A stretch of DNA of 64,000 nucleotides from Acidobacteriota bacterium. GTDB taxonomy: Bacteria > Acidobacteriota > Blastocatellia > Pyrinomonadales > Pyrinomonadaceae. The DNA lies in the NCBI GenBank assembly GCA_018269005.1, contig JAFDVK010000012.1:620001-684000 (forward strand), written 5' to 3'. A program made the position numbers and the translations under genes. Every line of letters starts with the position of its first letter. The stretch's first letter is position 1. Shown one piece after another: positions 17,137 through 25,532 of the stretch. A model generated the notes under the pieces. The model had not been told where the DNA came from. It worked only from the letters and a program-made list of their open reading frames with translations, and ran no database searches.

Positions 17137-18576
17137 ATGTCAACAGCAGCGGAGTTACTAACAAATCGGGAATACAAGTATGGCTTTGTCACCGATATCG
17201 AGACAGAGACCATTCCCAAGGGCCTAAACGAGGATACGATCCGCCTCATTTCTGCGAAAAAGAATGAGCCGGACTGGATGCTCGAATTTCGGCTGAAGGC
17301 GTATCGTCAATGGCTCAAGATGGAAGCGCCGAGCTATTGGGCGAACTTCAGGTATCCCGATCTCGATTTCCAGGACATAACGTACTACGCCGCTCCGAAG
17401 CAAAAGAAGAAAAAGGCGTCGATGGACGAGGTCGATCCGGAACTCATCAAGACGTTCGAGAAACTCGGAATTCCGCTCTCGGAGCAGAAACAGCTTGCGA
17501 ACGTCGCGGTCGACGCCGTATTTGATTCTGTGTCGGTTGCGACTACGTATCGAGCAAAACTCGAGAAGGCGGGTGTGATCTTTTGCTCATTCAGCGAGGC
17601 GATAGAGGACTATCCCGATCTCGTTAAGAAATATCTCGGCTCGGTCGTGCCTGTTGGCGACAACTTTTTTGCGGCGTTGAATTCGGCGGTCTTTTCTGAT
17701 GGCTCGTTCTGCTTCATACCGAAAGGCGTCCGCTGCCCGATGGAACTATCGACCTACTTTCGAATAAACACACAGGAATCCGGACAGTTCGAGCGGACGC
17801 TGATCGTTTCGGAAGAAGGCGGCTACGTTGCCTACAACGAAGGCTGTACGGCACCGCAGTTCGATACTAACCAATTGCACGCGGCCGTCGTTGAACTCAT
17901 CGCGTTGGACGACGCTGAGATCAAGTATTCGACCGTGCAGAATTGGTACGCGGGCGACGAGAACGGCAAGGGCGGGATCTTCAATTTCGTCACGAAACGC
18001 GGAGCTTGCCGCGGCCGGAACGCAAAGATCTCTTGGACGCAGGTTGAGACAGGTTCTGCGATCACATGGAAGTATCCGAGCGTGATCCTGCAGGGCGATA
18101 ACTCGATCGGTGAGTTCTACTCGGTCGCGCTTACCAACCATGCACAGATCGCCGATACGGGGACGAAGATGATCCATTTGGGCAAGAATACGAAGTCCAC
18201 GATCGTCTCGAAGGGCATCTCGGCCGGCCGCTCGAACAACTCGTATCGCGGCCTCGTAAAGGTGATGCCGAAGGCTGAAGGTGCACGAAACTATACGCAG
18301 TGCGATTCGATGCTGATCGGTTCGACGTGCGAGGCGAACACGTTCCCTTACATCGAGGTGATGAATAACACTGCCCGCGTCGAACACGAGGCAACGACAT
18401 CGAAGATCAGCGAGGACCAGCTCTTTTACCTGCAGCAGCGAGGCATACCGCAGGAAGATGCCGTCAGCTTGATCATCAACGGCTTTTGCAAAGAAGTGTT
18501 CCGCGAGCTCCCGATGGAATATGCCGTCGAGGCGACAAAACTCCTCGGCCTGAAGTTGGAAGGAAGTGTGGGGTAA
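17137..18576 (+). CDS. sufB: Fe-S cluster assembly protein SufB
   Basis: SufB is the scaffold subunit of the SufBCD complex, on which clusters form. At 479 aa it has normal length. The conserved core is present: [69 protein letters not shown] and the C-terminal [23 protein letters not shown]. The first gene of the SUF cluster follows the regulator across the CACAGAG element. The gap to the next gene is only 5 bp. Confidence 0.97.
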   Translation: MSTAAELLTNREYKYGFVTDIETETIPKGLNEDTIRLISAKKNEPDWMLEFRLKAYRQWLKMEAPSYWANFRYPDLDFQDITYYAAPKQKKKKASMDEVDPELIKTFEKLGIPLSEQKQLANVAVDAVFDSVSVATTYRAKLEKAGVIFCSFSEAIEDYPDLVKKYLGSVVPVGDNFFAALNSAVFSDGSFCFIPKGVRCPMELSTYFRINTQESGQFERTLIVSEEGGYVAYNEGCTAPQFDTNQLHAAVVELIALDDAEIKYSTVQNWYAGDENGKGGIFNFVTKRGACRGRNAKISWTQVETGSAITWKYPSVILQGDNSIGEFYSVALTNHAQIADTGTKMIHLGKNTKSTIVSKGISAGRSNNSYRGLVKVMPKAEGARNYTQCDSMLIGSTCEANTFPYIEVMNNTARVEHEATTSKISEDQLFYLQQRGIPQEDAVSLIINGFCKEVFRELPMEYAVEATKLLGLKLEGSVG

Positions 18577-18581
18577 TCTGA

Positions 18582-18887
18582 ATGTCTTCAAAACCAGATC
18601 CATGGCGAATTCTTCTCTCGAAAACTGACCTAGCCGAAGGAGATGTTCGATTGTTGTCGGAACAAGAAGCTTGGAAGCGGGTGTACGCTCTGCCAAGACC
18701 AACGAGGAATCCTCAAGTTTGTTTCACAGGTTTTGGTTCGACAGACCGGCAAAGGCTCGAAACGGTTGCAAAAGAAATAGGGCTGGAGCCTAAGGACTCC
18801 GTAACGAAGGGGCTGATTCTACTGGTGACAGGCCCGAATGCTGGGGAAAGCAAGGTAAAGAAGGCGCAACTCCAGAAGCTTACATAA
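18582..18887 (+). CDS. Small standalone BRCT-like protein
   Basis: This 101-aa protein has a C-terminal half (VCFTGFGSTDRQRLETVAKEIGLEPKDSVTKGLILLVTGPNAGESKVKKAQ) that reads as a BRCT fold like that in NAD-dependent DNA ligase and DNA polymerase III epsilon-like proteins: a CFTGFG strand-loop, a helix, and LVTGPNAGESKVKKA. The N-terminal 45 residues (WRILLSK..., EAWKRVYALPRPT) are unassigned. BRCT domains bind protein partners or phosphopeptides near DNA. Its position 5 bp after sufB suggests co-transcription, but a role in Fe-S assembly is not established. Confidence 0.7.
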   Translation: MSSKPDPWRILLSKTDLAEGDVRLLSEQEAWKRVYALPRPTRNPQVCFTGFGSTDRQRLETVAKEIGLEPKDSVTKGLILLVTGPNAGESKVKKAQLQKLT

Positions 18888-18927
18888 CCGACGAAGACGG
18901 GTTCTTACAATTTGTGGCGACGCGAAG

Positions 18928-19302
18928 ATGAAAGTAATTCAACCATCAGACCAGCCCGTGCCAAACGGCCACTATTCGCCGGGGATCGAACACCACGGCA
19001 TTATTTATGTTTCCGGCCAACTCCCGATGACGCTCGACACGCGCGAGCCGTTTGCGGGCGATATCGAGACGCAAACTGAACTTGCCTTGAGGAATGTGGA
19101 AGCCGTTCTGAAAGCGGCGGGAAGCGACCTCAGCCGCGTTATGCAGTTTACGATCTACGTTTCGGATATCGAGCTCTGGGGAGCGGTCAATAAGAAGTAC
19201 GCTGAGGTGATGGGCGATCACCGACCCGCTCGGGCGGTAGTCCCGGTCAAGGACTTGCATTTTGGGACCCGGATCGAGATCCAGGCGATTGCTCTAGCGT
19301 AA
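18928..19302 (+). CDS. RidA family enamine/imine deaminase
   Basis: RidA proteins hydrolyse reactive 2-aminoacrylate-type enamines released by PLP enzymes. The 124-aa length is normal, and the family features are there: YSPGIEHHGIIYVSGQLPM, QTELALRNVEAVLKAAGSDLSRV and the C-terminal RPARAVVPVKDLHFGTRIEIQAIA, with the substrate-binding Arg in PARAVV. It is 40 bp after the BRCT gene and 12 bp before phzF-like. Its place near a cysteine desulfurase gene is suggestive but may be chance. Confidence 0.9.
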   Translation: MKVIQPSDQPVPNGHYSPGIEHHGIIYVSGQLPMTLDTREPFAGDIETQTELALRNVEAVLKAAGSDLSRVMQFTIYVSDIELWGAVNKKYAEVMGDHRPARAVVPVKDLHFGTRIEIQAIALA

Positions 19303-19314
19303 ACAAGGAGGAGT

Positions 19315-20133
19315 ATGAAACTTACCATTTACCAAGTTGATGCGTTTTCGTCGGAGCTTTTCGGCGGGAATCCGGCGGCGGTCGTTCCGCTCGACACTTG
19401 GCTTCCCGACGACACGATGTTGGCGATAGCGGCCGAGAATAATCTGTCGGAGACAGCTTTTTTCGTGGAGGATGGTGACGACTACCATATTCGCTGGTTT
19501 ACACCGACGATAGAAGTGAACCTCTGCGGGCATGCAACGCTTGCCTCGGCCCACGTGATCTTTAACGAACTTCAGCTCGAAGATGCGTTGATCCGCTTTC
19601 ACTCGAACCGCAGCGGAAAACTGCCTGTCCAGAGGCGACAGGACAGTATCGTGCTCGATTTTCCCGCATATGCAATTACCGAGATCGAACCGAGTGATGC
19701 GTTGGCACTGGCTCTCGGCGTGGTGCCCGTAAAGTCCTGGAGTTCCGTAAACAACGGCGTGCTGGTGAGACTCAATACAGAGCAGGATGTCCGAGATCTC
19801 AAACCCGACTTTAATGCGCTAGCGCAACTAGAATACGAACGGATCTATGTGACGGCTCCGGGCGAGACGTGCGATTTTGCTTCGCGCATGTTCGCACCGA
19901 AGATCGGCATTGCGGAAGATCCGGTAACGGGAGCAATGCACTGCACGCTCATTCCGTACTGGGCGAATGAACTTGGCAAGAATAAGCTCCTTGCAAGGCA
20001 GGTCTCGAAACGCGGCGGTGAGCTGTCCTGTGAATTCTTTGGTGATCGAGTGAAGATCGGCGGAAACGCTGTTACCTACCTCAAGGGCGAAATATATGTC
20101 GAAGCTGGAAGCGGGAAAAGCGTTGGGGCTTGA
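19315..20133 (+). CDS. PhzF-family isomerase/epimerase
   Basis: The 272-aa protein has the diaminopimelate-epimerase-like fold of PhzF. It starts QVDAFSSELFGGNPAAVVPLD, then has NLSETAFF with the catalytic Glu (about residue 46), IRWFTPTIEVNLCGHATLASAHVIF and a C-terminal IAEDPVTGAMHCTLIPYW. Only one phzF-like gene is present and no other phenazine gene, so phenazine synthesis is unlikely; such orphans have unknown small-molecule substrates. AAGGAGGAG precedes the ATG, a strong ribosome-binding site. Confidence 0.9.
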   Translation: MKLTIYQVDAFSSELFGGNPAAVVPLDTWLPDDTMLAIAAENNLSETAFFVEDGDDYHIRWFTPTIEVNLCGHATLASAHVIFNELQLEDALIRFHSNRSGKLPVQRRQDSIVLDFPAYAITEIEPSDALALALGVVPVKSWSSVNNGVLVRLNTEQDVRDLKPDFNALAQLEYERIYVTAPGETCDFASRMFAPKIGIAEDPVTGAMHCTLIPYWANELGKNKLLARQVSKRGGELSCEFFGDRVKIGGNAVTYLKGEIYVEAGSGKSVGA

Positions 20134-20608
20134 GGTAAGGCTTGCGGAACGCGGCGATGCGCACGCGATCGCCGACGTGCTTCTAGAGGCGTTCTCAGCA
20201 TTTCGCAATGACTATTCGCCCGAGGCATTCGAGATCGTGACGCCTGATGCAAGCGAGGTCACTGCCCGGTCCGTTGAGGGGCCGCAGTGGGTCGCCGAAT
20301 GCGACGGCGAGATCGTCGGCACGGTTTCGGTCAGCGTTGAGGACGGCGATCTTTATGTTCGCAGCATGGCGGTGCGGCCGAGATCTCAAGGTCAGGGCGT
20401 TGCACACCGGCTGCTCGATGCGATCGACGAATACGCGGGAGCAACAAAGTTCGAGCGCATCTTTTTGTACACGACCTATTTCACGCCGGGTGCAAAAGAG
20501 CTTTATGAGAAGCACGGCTATGCATGGGTCCGCGATACGACTGCCGAAGAATGGTACGGCGTGCCGGGACTCGAGATGGATAAGACTTTGAATGGGGATA
20601 GTAAATAA
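20096..20608 (+). CDS. GNAT-family N-acetyltransferase
   Basis: This 170-aa protein has the acetyl-CoA-binding GNAT core ([28 protein letters not shown], with RSQGQG as the pyrophosphate loop) and the C-terminal motif [13 protein letters not shown]. The substrate is unknown. The gene overlaps the end of the phzF-like gene by 38 bp. ATG 20096 has AAGGG eight bases upstream inside the phzF frame, which supports translational coupling. sufC begins 2 bp after its stop. Confidence 0.87.
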   Translation: MSKLEAGKALGLEVRLAERGDAHAIADVLLEAFSAFRNDYSPEAFEIVTPDASEVTARSVEGPQWVAECDGEIVGTVSVSVEDGDLYVRSMAVRPRSQGQGVAHRLLDAIDEYAGATKFERIFLYTTYFTPGAKELYEKHGYAWVRDTTAEEWYGVPGLEMDKTLNGDSK

Positions 20609-20610
20609 AA

Positions 20611-21363
20611 ATGTTACTAGAAGTGAAAGACCTGCATGCAGGCATTGACGGTAAAGAGATATTGAAGGGGCTGAATCTTCAGGTCAGGCGAGGTGAAGTG
20701 CACGCCATTATGGGGCCGAACGGCTCGGGTAAATCGACATTGTCGAAGGTTCTGGCTGGACACCCTTCTTACGAAGTGACATCGGGCACCGTTACCTATG
20801 ACGGCAAAGATCTGCTCGAACTCGAACCTGACGAACGTGCTCGCGAGGGCGTCTTCATGGCGTTCCAGTATCCGGTCGAGGTTCCCGGCGTTTCGAATTC
20901 GCAATTTCTGCGGCTCGCGTACAATCAGAAGGCCATCCACAACGGCGGGGAAGAACTCGATCCGCTCGAATTCAACGATCTCCTGAAAGAAAAGGCAAAG
21001 ATCGTCGAGATGGACCCGCAATTCTTTAAGCGTTCGGTCAACGAAGGCTTTTCGGGCGGCGAGAAGAAACGCAACGAGATCCTGCAGATGGCCGTGCTCG
21101 AACCGAAGCTCGCGATCCTGGACGAGACCGATTCCGGCCTCGATATCGATGCGCTCCGCATAGTCGCCGAGGGTGTCAACAAACTCCGCACGAAGGACAA
21201 CGCGATCATTCTCGTTACGCATTATCAGCGGCTTTTGAACTACATCGTGCCTGATTTTGTACACGTCCTTGCGAACGGCAAGGTTGTCAAAGAAGGCGGC
21301 AAGGAACTCGCCCTCGAACTCGAAGAAAAAGGTTACGACTGGGTGAGGGCGGCCGCGAAGTAA
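20611..21363 (+). CDS. sufC: Fe-S assembly ATPase SufC
   Basis: SufC is the ABC-type ATPase of SufBC2D and drives the conformational change needed for cluster assembly. The 250-aa sequence shows Walker [10 protein letters not shown] (35-43), the signature [11 protein letters not shown] and Walker [17 protein letters not shown], with the ETDSGLD form diagnostic of SufC. It is separated from sufB by four unrelated genes. The next gene starts 4 bp after its stop. Confidence 0.97.
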   Translation: MLLEVKDLHAGIDGKEILKGLNLQVRRGEVHAIMGPNGSGKSTLSKVLAGHPSYEVTSGTVTYDGKDLLELEPDERAREGVFMAFQYPVEVPGVSNSQFLRLAYNQKAIHNGGEELDPLEFNDLLKEKAKIVEMDPQFFKRSVNEGFSGGEKKRNEILQMAVLEPKLAILDETDSGLDIDALRIVAEGVNKLRTKDNAIILVTHYQRLLNYIVPDFVHVLANGKVVKEGGKELALELEEKGYDWVRAAAK

Positions 21364-21367
21364 CGAA

Positions 21368-21841
21368 ATGCAGAACGGGAAGCTCGCGACCACCGTCTTG
21401 ATAACAGGCCTCATCGCCGGAACGCTCGATATACTCGCCGCGATCTTTTTGTTGGCCGGAGGTGAGGCGACACGTGTCTTCAGGTTCATCGCAAGCGGAG
21501 CGTTCGGAAAAGCGGCATTCGAGGGCGGCGGCGAAATGGTCGCCTGGGGAGCGTTCTTTCACTACCTGATAGCGTTCAGTTGGACCGTCATTTACTTCCT
21601 GATCTGCCGACGTAACAGTTTCTTTCGACGCAGCAAATGGCTCAGCGCGATCGTTTACGGGACGGTCGTGTGGACGGTGATGAATTTGCTCGTTGTACCG
21701 TCGTCTCAGATCGGCTTCCGCGGCGTGAATCTTTGGAACTGGATCGAGAATTGGCTGATATTGATCGTTTGCATCGCGTTGCCGATCATAATATCCGCAC
21801 AGCGTTTTTATCGAACGGGAAGTAACGAGGGGAATTCGTGA
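21368..21841 (+). CDS. Four-helix membrane protein of unknown function
   Basis: This 157-aa protein has four predicted membrane segments (about 7-30, 58-82, 92-112 and 123-146) and little soluble sequence. A conserved-looking Gly/Phe-rich loop, GGEATRVFRFIASGAFGKAAFEGG, lies between helices 1 and 2. I do not recognise the family. It is squeezed between sufC and the next membrane gene, overlapping the latter by 4 bp (GTGA), so the two are likely co-translated. Confidence 0.7.
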   Translation: MQNGKLATTVLITGLIAGTLDILAAIFLLAGGEATRVFRFIASGAFGKAAFEGGGEMVAWGAFFHYLIAFSWTVIYFLICRRNSFFRRSKWLSAIVYGTVVWTVMNLLVVPSSQIGFRGVNLWNWIENWLILIVCIALPIIISAQRFYRTGSNEGNS

Positions 21842-23931
21842 CCGAAGTCAAGGCGAACAACAAGGCCGGTAATGCGGTGATCGTCGCCATTTGGGCGGCG
21901 GCACTGCTTGTCGTTTTTGTTTCGTTCCGCAGCTCGGACCTCTTGAGCTTGCCTAAGCTGCTCGGAAATTTAGGTGGCGGACCGTTGTTCGGTTTCGGCT
22001 TTGTTGATTCGCTCGTTGGCGCAATTGCCGCGGGCTTTGTCCTGGCCGCGTGGTTCGGGCTTGGCAGCGTCGTCTCAAGCTTTGTGAAGATCGAACGACG
22101 CGAGGGCGATTCACACATTCTCGAACTCGCATGCACCGTCGGCGTCGGATCGGTGCTTTGGTCGCTCGTATGGTTCTTTCTTGGGCTCGCAGGCATATAT
22201 TCGACAGCGACGGCTATCATAACAACGGTCGTCGGAGTTGGGTGCTGTGTTCCCGGCATCGCCAGGGTGCGTACAGCTCGCGGCGAAAGCCGAACTCCTG
22301 AAAGCGTGTCAGGCAGCGACCGCGTCATCGTCCTTTTGATCTTGTTCGTGTTGGCTCTGGCATTTCTTGCAGCACTCGCACCGCCGATCGCAAAAGACAC
22401 GTTGCTCTATCATTTCGCACTACCAAAGGCTTTCATCGCTCAGCACGGCAACGCGTTCGTCGAAGGCAATATCGCAAGCTACCTCGCTCTTGGCGGCGAA
22501 ATGCATTTCGTGTGGGCGATGCTGCTCGGCGGTGTGTACAGTGTTCGTGCGGGCGAAGCCGCGGCCGGGATGGCCGCATTTCTATACCTTCCGCTGCTGC
22601 TTGCGGTCGTTTTCGGCTGGGCACGCGAACTGAAGATTTCACGACGCTGGTCGCTCATCGCGGTCTTGATCGTTGCAGCGATCCCGACGGTGTTTCACTC
22701 GGCATCGAGCGGCTACACGGACATTGCGTTGGCCCTTTATGCAACGCTCGCGGTTTATTCGCTGATGCGTTGGCTCGCCGGATACGATACGAAGCATCTC
22801 GCATACCTTGCGATATTCCTTGGCGGCGCGTTGGCGATCAAACTCACAACGCTCTTCCTTATCGCGGCATTACTGCTTGTAGTTCTTTTGAAGGTTCGAC
22901 GGGAATCGGCCGCAGGTAAACTTGCGGGAACGGCGATCCTTGCTTTCGCGTTTGCGGGTGTGCTTGCTTCGCCGTGGTATCTGCGGACGTGGGCCGCGAC
23001 GGGCTCACCGCTTTTTCCCTTTTACTTGAGTGTCTGGAAAGGTGCGGCTCCGGGCTGGGATGTTGAGCGATCCAATTTGTTCCAGGTGATGAATTCGCAG
23101 TATGGCGGCGTCGATCAAGCACCGGTGAATTATTTGCTCGCACCGTTTCGACTTTCGCTCGCAGCGCAGCCTGAGGACGCGAATCTCTATGACGGTGTGC
23201 TCGGTGCAGCGTTCCTGATCGGCCTGCCACTCATTTGGTTCGGTATTCGAAGAAGAACGAACGCCGCTATCGCATCTTTGGCTGCGATCTCCGGGATATA
23301 CTTTTTGTTCTGGCTTTTTTCGAGCGAACAGATCCGATACCTCTTGCCGATCGTCCCGCTGCTTGCCATCGCTATCGCAGCGTCGGGAGATGGCACTCAA
23401 GATACGGGAATGCGCAAAGCGTGGTATTACGCGTTTGGCCTGGCGTCTATCCTTTGCGTGCTGACGTCGCTTGCGTGGTTCGCGATGCGTTCACCTTTGC
23501 GTGTGGTTCTGGGCGGCGAATCGCGTGATGCATACCTTACACGCCAACTCGATTACTACCCGTACTATCGAATGCTGAACACCGATACAGACGCCAATGG
23601 AAAAGTTTGGCTCGTCAATATGCGCCGCGATACATACAACCTCGACAGGCCGTATTTTTCGGACTATTTGTTCGAGGATTGGACGCTGCGAAAACTTGTG
23701 TGGGAGGCGAAGGATATCAACGAACTTCGCGCACGGACGCGTGAACTCGGGGCAGAGTATATCTTGGCGCGTCATGATTTTCTATTTGATTATGACCGCT
23801 CGACGCTTGTCGATGACAAGAAGTCTCGTGCGGAGAATGCAGCAAAGCTGCAGCTCGCAAAGGATCTTCTGCTCGATCCCGAACGATCATTAAGGAAGGA
23901 CGACCGGTTCACGCTTGTGAGGGTGGATTAG
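21838..23931 (+). CDS. Multi-pass membrane glycosyltransferase-like protein (GT-C type)
   Basis: This 697-aa protein starts at GTG 21838, overlapping the previous stop. It has at least twelve hydrophobic segments. A loop with AKDTLLYHFALPKAFIAQHG sits after an early helix, in the place where GT-C enzymes of the ArnT/PMT/RgtA type carry their acidic catalytic motif. A ~120-aa soluble tail (DYYPYYRMLNTDTDANGKVWLVNMRRDTYN...) follows. A polyprenyl-phosphate-sugar donor and an extracytoplasmic acceptor are plausible, but the exact subfamily is not evident. It lies between sufC and sufD with no obvious functional link. Confidence 0.7.
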   Translation: MTEVKANNKAGNAVIVAIWAAALLVVFVSFRSSDLLSLPKLLGNLGGGPLFGFGFVDSLVGAIAAGFVLAAWFGLGSVVSSFVKIERREGDSHILELACTVGVGSVLWSLVWFFLGLAGIYSTATAIITTVVGVGCCVPGIARVRTARGESRTPESVSGSDRVIVLLILFVLALAFLAALAPPIAKDTLLYHFALPKAFIAQHGNAFVEGNIASYLALGGEMHFVWAMLLGGVYSVRAGEAAAGMAAFLYLPLLLAVVFGWARELKISRRWSLIAVLIVAAIPTVFHSASSGYTDIALALYATLAVYSLMRWLAGYDTKHLAYLAIFLGGALAIKLTTLFLIAALLLVVLLKVRRESAAGKLAGTAILAFAFAGVLASPWYLRTWAATGSPLFPFYLSVWKGAAPGWDVERSNLFQVMNSQYGGVDQAPVNYLLAPFRLSLAAQPEDANLYDGVLGAAFLIGLPLIWFGIRRRTNAAIASLAAISGIYFLFWLFSSEQIRYLLPIVPLLAIAIAASGDGTQDTGMRKAWYYAFGLASILCVLTSLAWFAMRSPLRVVLGGESRDAYLTRQLDYYPYYRMLNTDTDANGKVWLVNMRRDTYNLDRPYFSDYLFEDWTLRKLVWEAKDINELRARTRELGAEYILARHDFLFDYDRSTLVDDKKSRAENAAKLQLAKDLLLDPERSLRKDDRFTLVRVD

Positions 23932-23954
23932 ACAAGGTTCAGGGTATTGAAAGA

Positions 23955-25091
23955 ATGAATTCAGTGGCAATAAAAGATACATATTTTTCGACAGCATTTC
24001 GCGAACGATACTCAGAGGCAAATGATGCGCTTGGCAAACTTCGTCAAGAAGCATTCGAATATTTTACCGAAGAAGGCTTTCCAAGCGTTCGGCTCGAAGA
24101 CTGGAAATATACGAATGTCGCGCGCATAGCAAGCGCCGAATGGCGCGTCGGTGAGCAGGTATCTGAAGACGTTTCCGGCGTGCTCGATCTCGTTCGCGAA
24201 TTCAAATTCGACCGTAACGGATTCACTGCTTTGAATCAGGCGTTCGCCGCGTATCGCGTCATCCGCGTCCCGAAAGACACGTCTGTTGAAGAACCGTTCG
24301 TCATCGAGCACGTCGCAGCGGCCGGCGAAGCGATCTTCCCGCATACGATCGTCGTTGCCGAAGCCGGCAGCCGCGCAACTCTTGTCGAGGTGTTCGCATC
24401 CGAGGAAGCAGGGTTCACGAATTCCGCGACGCAGATCTTCGTTGAGGAAAATGCGAACTTGACGCATTACCGCGTTCAGAAAGACGCCGGCGACGCGTTC
24501 AATTACGGCGTTACAGAAGCGGCGGTCGGACGCGCGGCTCGCTACGACGCGACGAGCATCAATCTCGGCGGTGCGATCACACGGCATGATATCGAGGTTT
24601 CGTTCAACGCAGAGGGCGGCGAGGCGAGCGTCGATGGTCTCTATATGCTTTCGGGTGCGCAGCATCACGACACTCACTCGATCATCGACCACAAGGTGCC
24701 GAACTGCACGTCGCATCAAAGTTACAAGGGTGTTCTGAATGACACTTCGCGGGGCGTTTTCAATGGCAAGGTCTTTGTCCGCGAAGGTGCGAGCGGTACG
24801 GATGCGATACAGTCGAACAAGAACCTTCTGCTCTCGAACGATGCCCGTGTCGATACAAAACCGCAGCTCGAGATATTTAACGAGGACGTAAAATGCGCGC
24901 ACGGCGCCACCGTCGGCCAGCTCGAGGAAGAAGAACTTTTCTATCTTCTTACTCGCGGCCTGCCCGATGCACTGGCACGCAATCTGCTGACATACGGTTT
25001 CGCCGAGGAGATCATTAACAAGATCACGGTCGCGAGCATCAAAGAAGAGCTCGACACGGCGGTGCTGAATAGGCTCGGAACGGAGATTTAA
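23955..25091 (+). CDS. sufD: Fe-S cluster assembly protein SufD
   Basis: SufD is the SufB paralogue that completes SufBC2D. The 378-aa protein has an N-terminal region with EAFEYFTEEGFPSVRLEDWKYTN and a beta-helix core ending in HQSYKGVLNDTSRGVFNGKVFV, QSNKNLLLSNDARVDTKPQLEIF and CAHGATVGQLEEEELFYLLTRGL, as in the family. The TAA stop overlaps the first base of the left inverted repeat of the GxxExxY element. Confidence 0.96.
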   Translation: MNSVAIKDTYFSTAFRERYSEANDALGKLRQEAFEYFTEEGFPSVRLEDWKYTNVARIASAEWRVGEQVSEDVSGVLDLVREFKFDRNGFTALNQAFAAYRVIRVPKDTSVEEPFVIEHVAAAGEAIFPHTIVVAEAGSRATLVEVFASEEAGFTNSATQIFVEENANLTHYRVQKDAGDAFNYGVTEAAVGRAARYDATSINLGGAITRHDIEVSFNAEGGEASVDGLYMLSGAQHHDTHSIIDHKVPNCTSHQSYKGVLNDTSRGVFNGKVFVREGASGTDAIQSNKNLLLSNDARVDTKPQLEIFNEDVKCAHGATVGQLEEEELFYLLTRGLPDALARNLLTYGFAEEIINKITVASIKEELDTAVLNRLGTEI

Positions 25092-25525
25092 CCACAGAGA
25101 ACACAGAGAGCACAGAGAAGTTTTATGGAACTGAATGAGATAACCGAGAAGGTCATTGGCTGTGCGATCAAGGTTCACCGAGCTCTCGGTCCAGGCTTGT
25201 TGGAAAGTACATATGAGGTTTGTTTGGAGCACGAGTTGGTAAAAGAGGGATTGAAAGTCAAGACTCAAGTTGCTCTGCCGGTTGTATATGATGGCCTTCG
25301 TCTGGACGCTGGTTATCGAATTGATATGTTGGTCGAAGATGCGGTCATAGTTGAATTAAAGTCGATCGAAAGCTTACATCTTATCCACGAGGCTCAGGTC
25401 ATTTCTTATTTGAAACTTAGCGGGAAAAAGATAGGGCTACTGATAAATTTCAACGTAAAACTATTAAAAGGTGGAATAAAAAGGCTTATAAATTAAATCT
25501 CTGTGCCCTCTGTGCTCTCTGTGGT
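25091..25525. mobile_element. 435-bp GxxExxY cassette with 28-bp terminal inverted repeats
   Basis: Left arm 25091-25118 and right arm 25498-25525 are inverted copies, identical at 26 of 28 positions by eye, and composed of CACAGAG units. They enclose a single GxxExxY gene. The left arm starts at the last base of the sufD stop, and the right arm ends 7 bp before the sufS ATG. No transposase is encoded, so it would need help in trans or may spread by recombination. The 17010-17125 element carries the same arms without a gene. Confidence 0.65.
25125..25496 (+). CDS. GxxExxY family protein
   Basis: The 123-aa protein shows the family signature GPGLLESTYE (GxxExxY) followed by CLEHELVKEGLKVKTQ, RIDMLVEDAVIVELKSIE and AQVISYLKLSGKKIGLLINFN. 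The D...ELK arrangement resembles a PD-(D/E)XK nuclease core, which is how I infer a possible nuclease fold; function is not established. It is the sole cargo of the CACAGAG inverted-repeat element, and its AT content looks higher than the flanking suf genes, consistent with transfer. Confidence 0.85.
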   Translation: MELNEITEKVIGCAIKVHRALGPGLLESTYEVCLEHELVKEGLKVKTQVALPVVYDGLRLDAGYRIDMLVEDAVIVELKSIESLHLIHEAQVISYLKLSGKKIGLLINFNVKLLKGGIKRLIN

Positions 25526-25532
25526 GAATAAA

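Noticed and set aside
19315..20133. Phenazine biosynthesis cluster suggested by the PhzF-like gene
   Set aside because: No phzA/B, phzD, phzE or phzG-like gene is present; orphan PhzF-like proteins are common.
24012..25268. 418-codon open frame on the minus strand across sufD
   Set aside because: It is antisense to sufD with its well-conserved motifs and shows the biased Arg/Asp-rich composition of a shadow frame.
25503..25532. Earlier GTG start for sufS
   Set aside because: It lies within the right inverted repeat of the GxxExxY element; ATG 25533 fits the normal SufS N-terminus.
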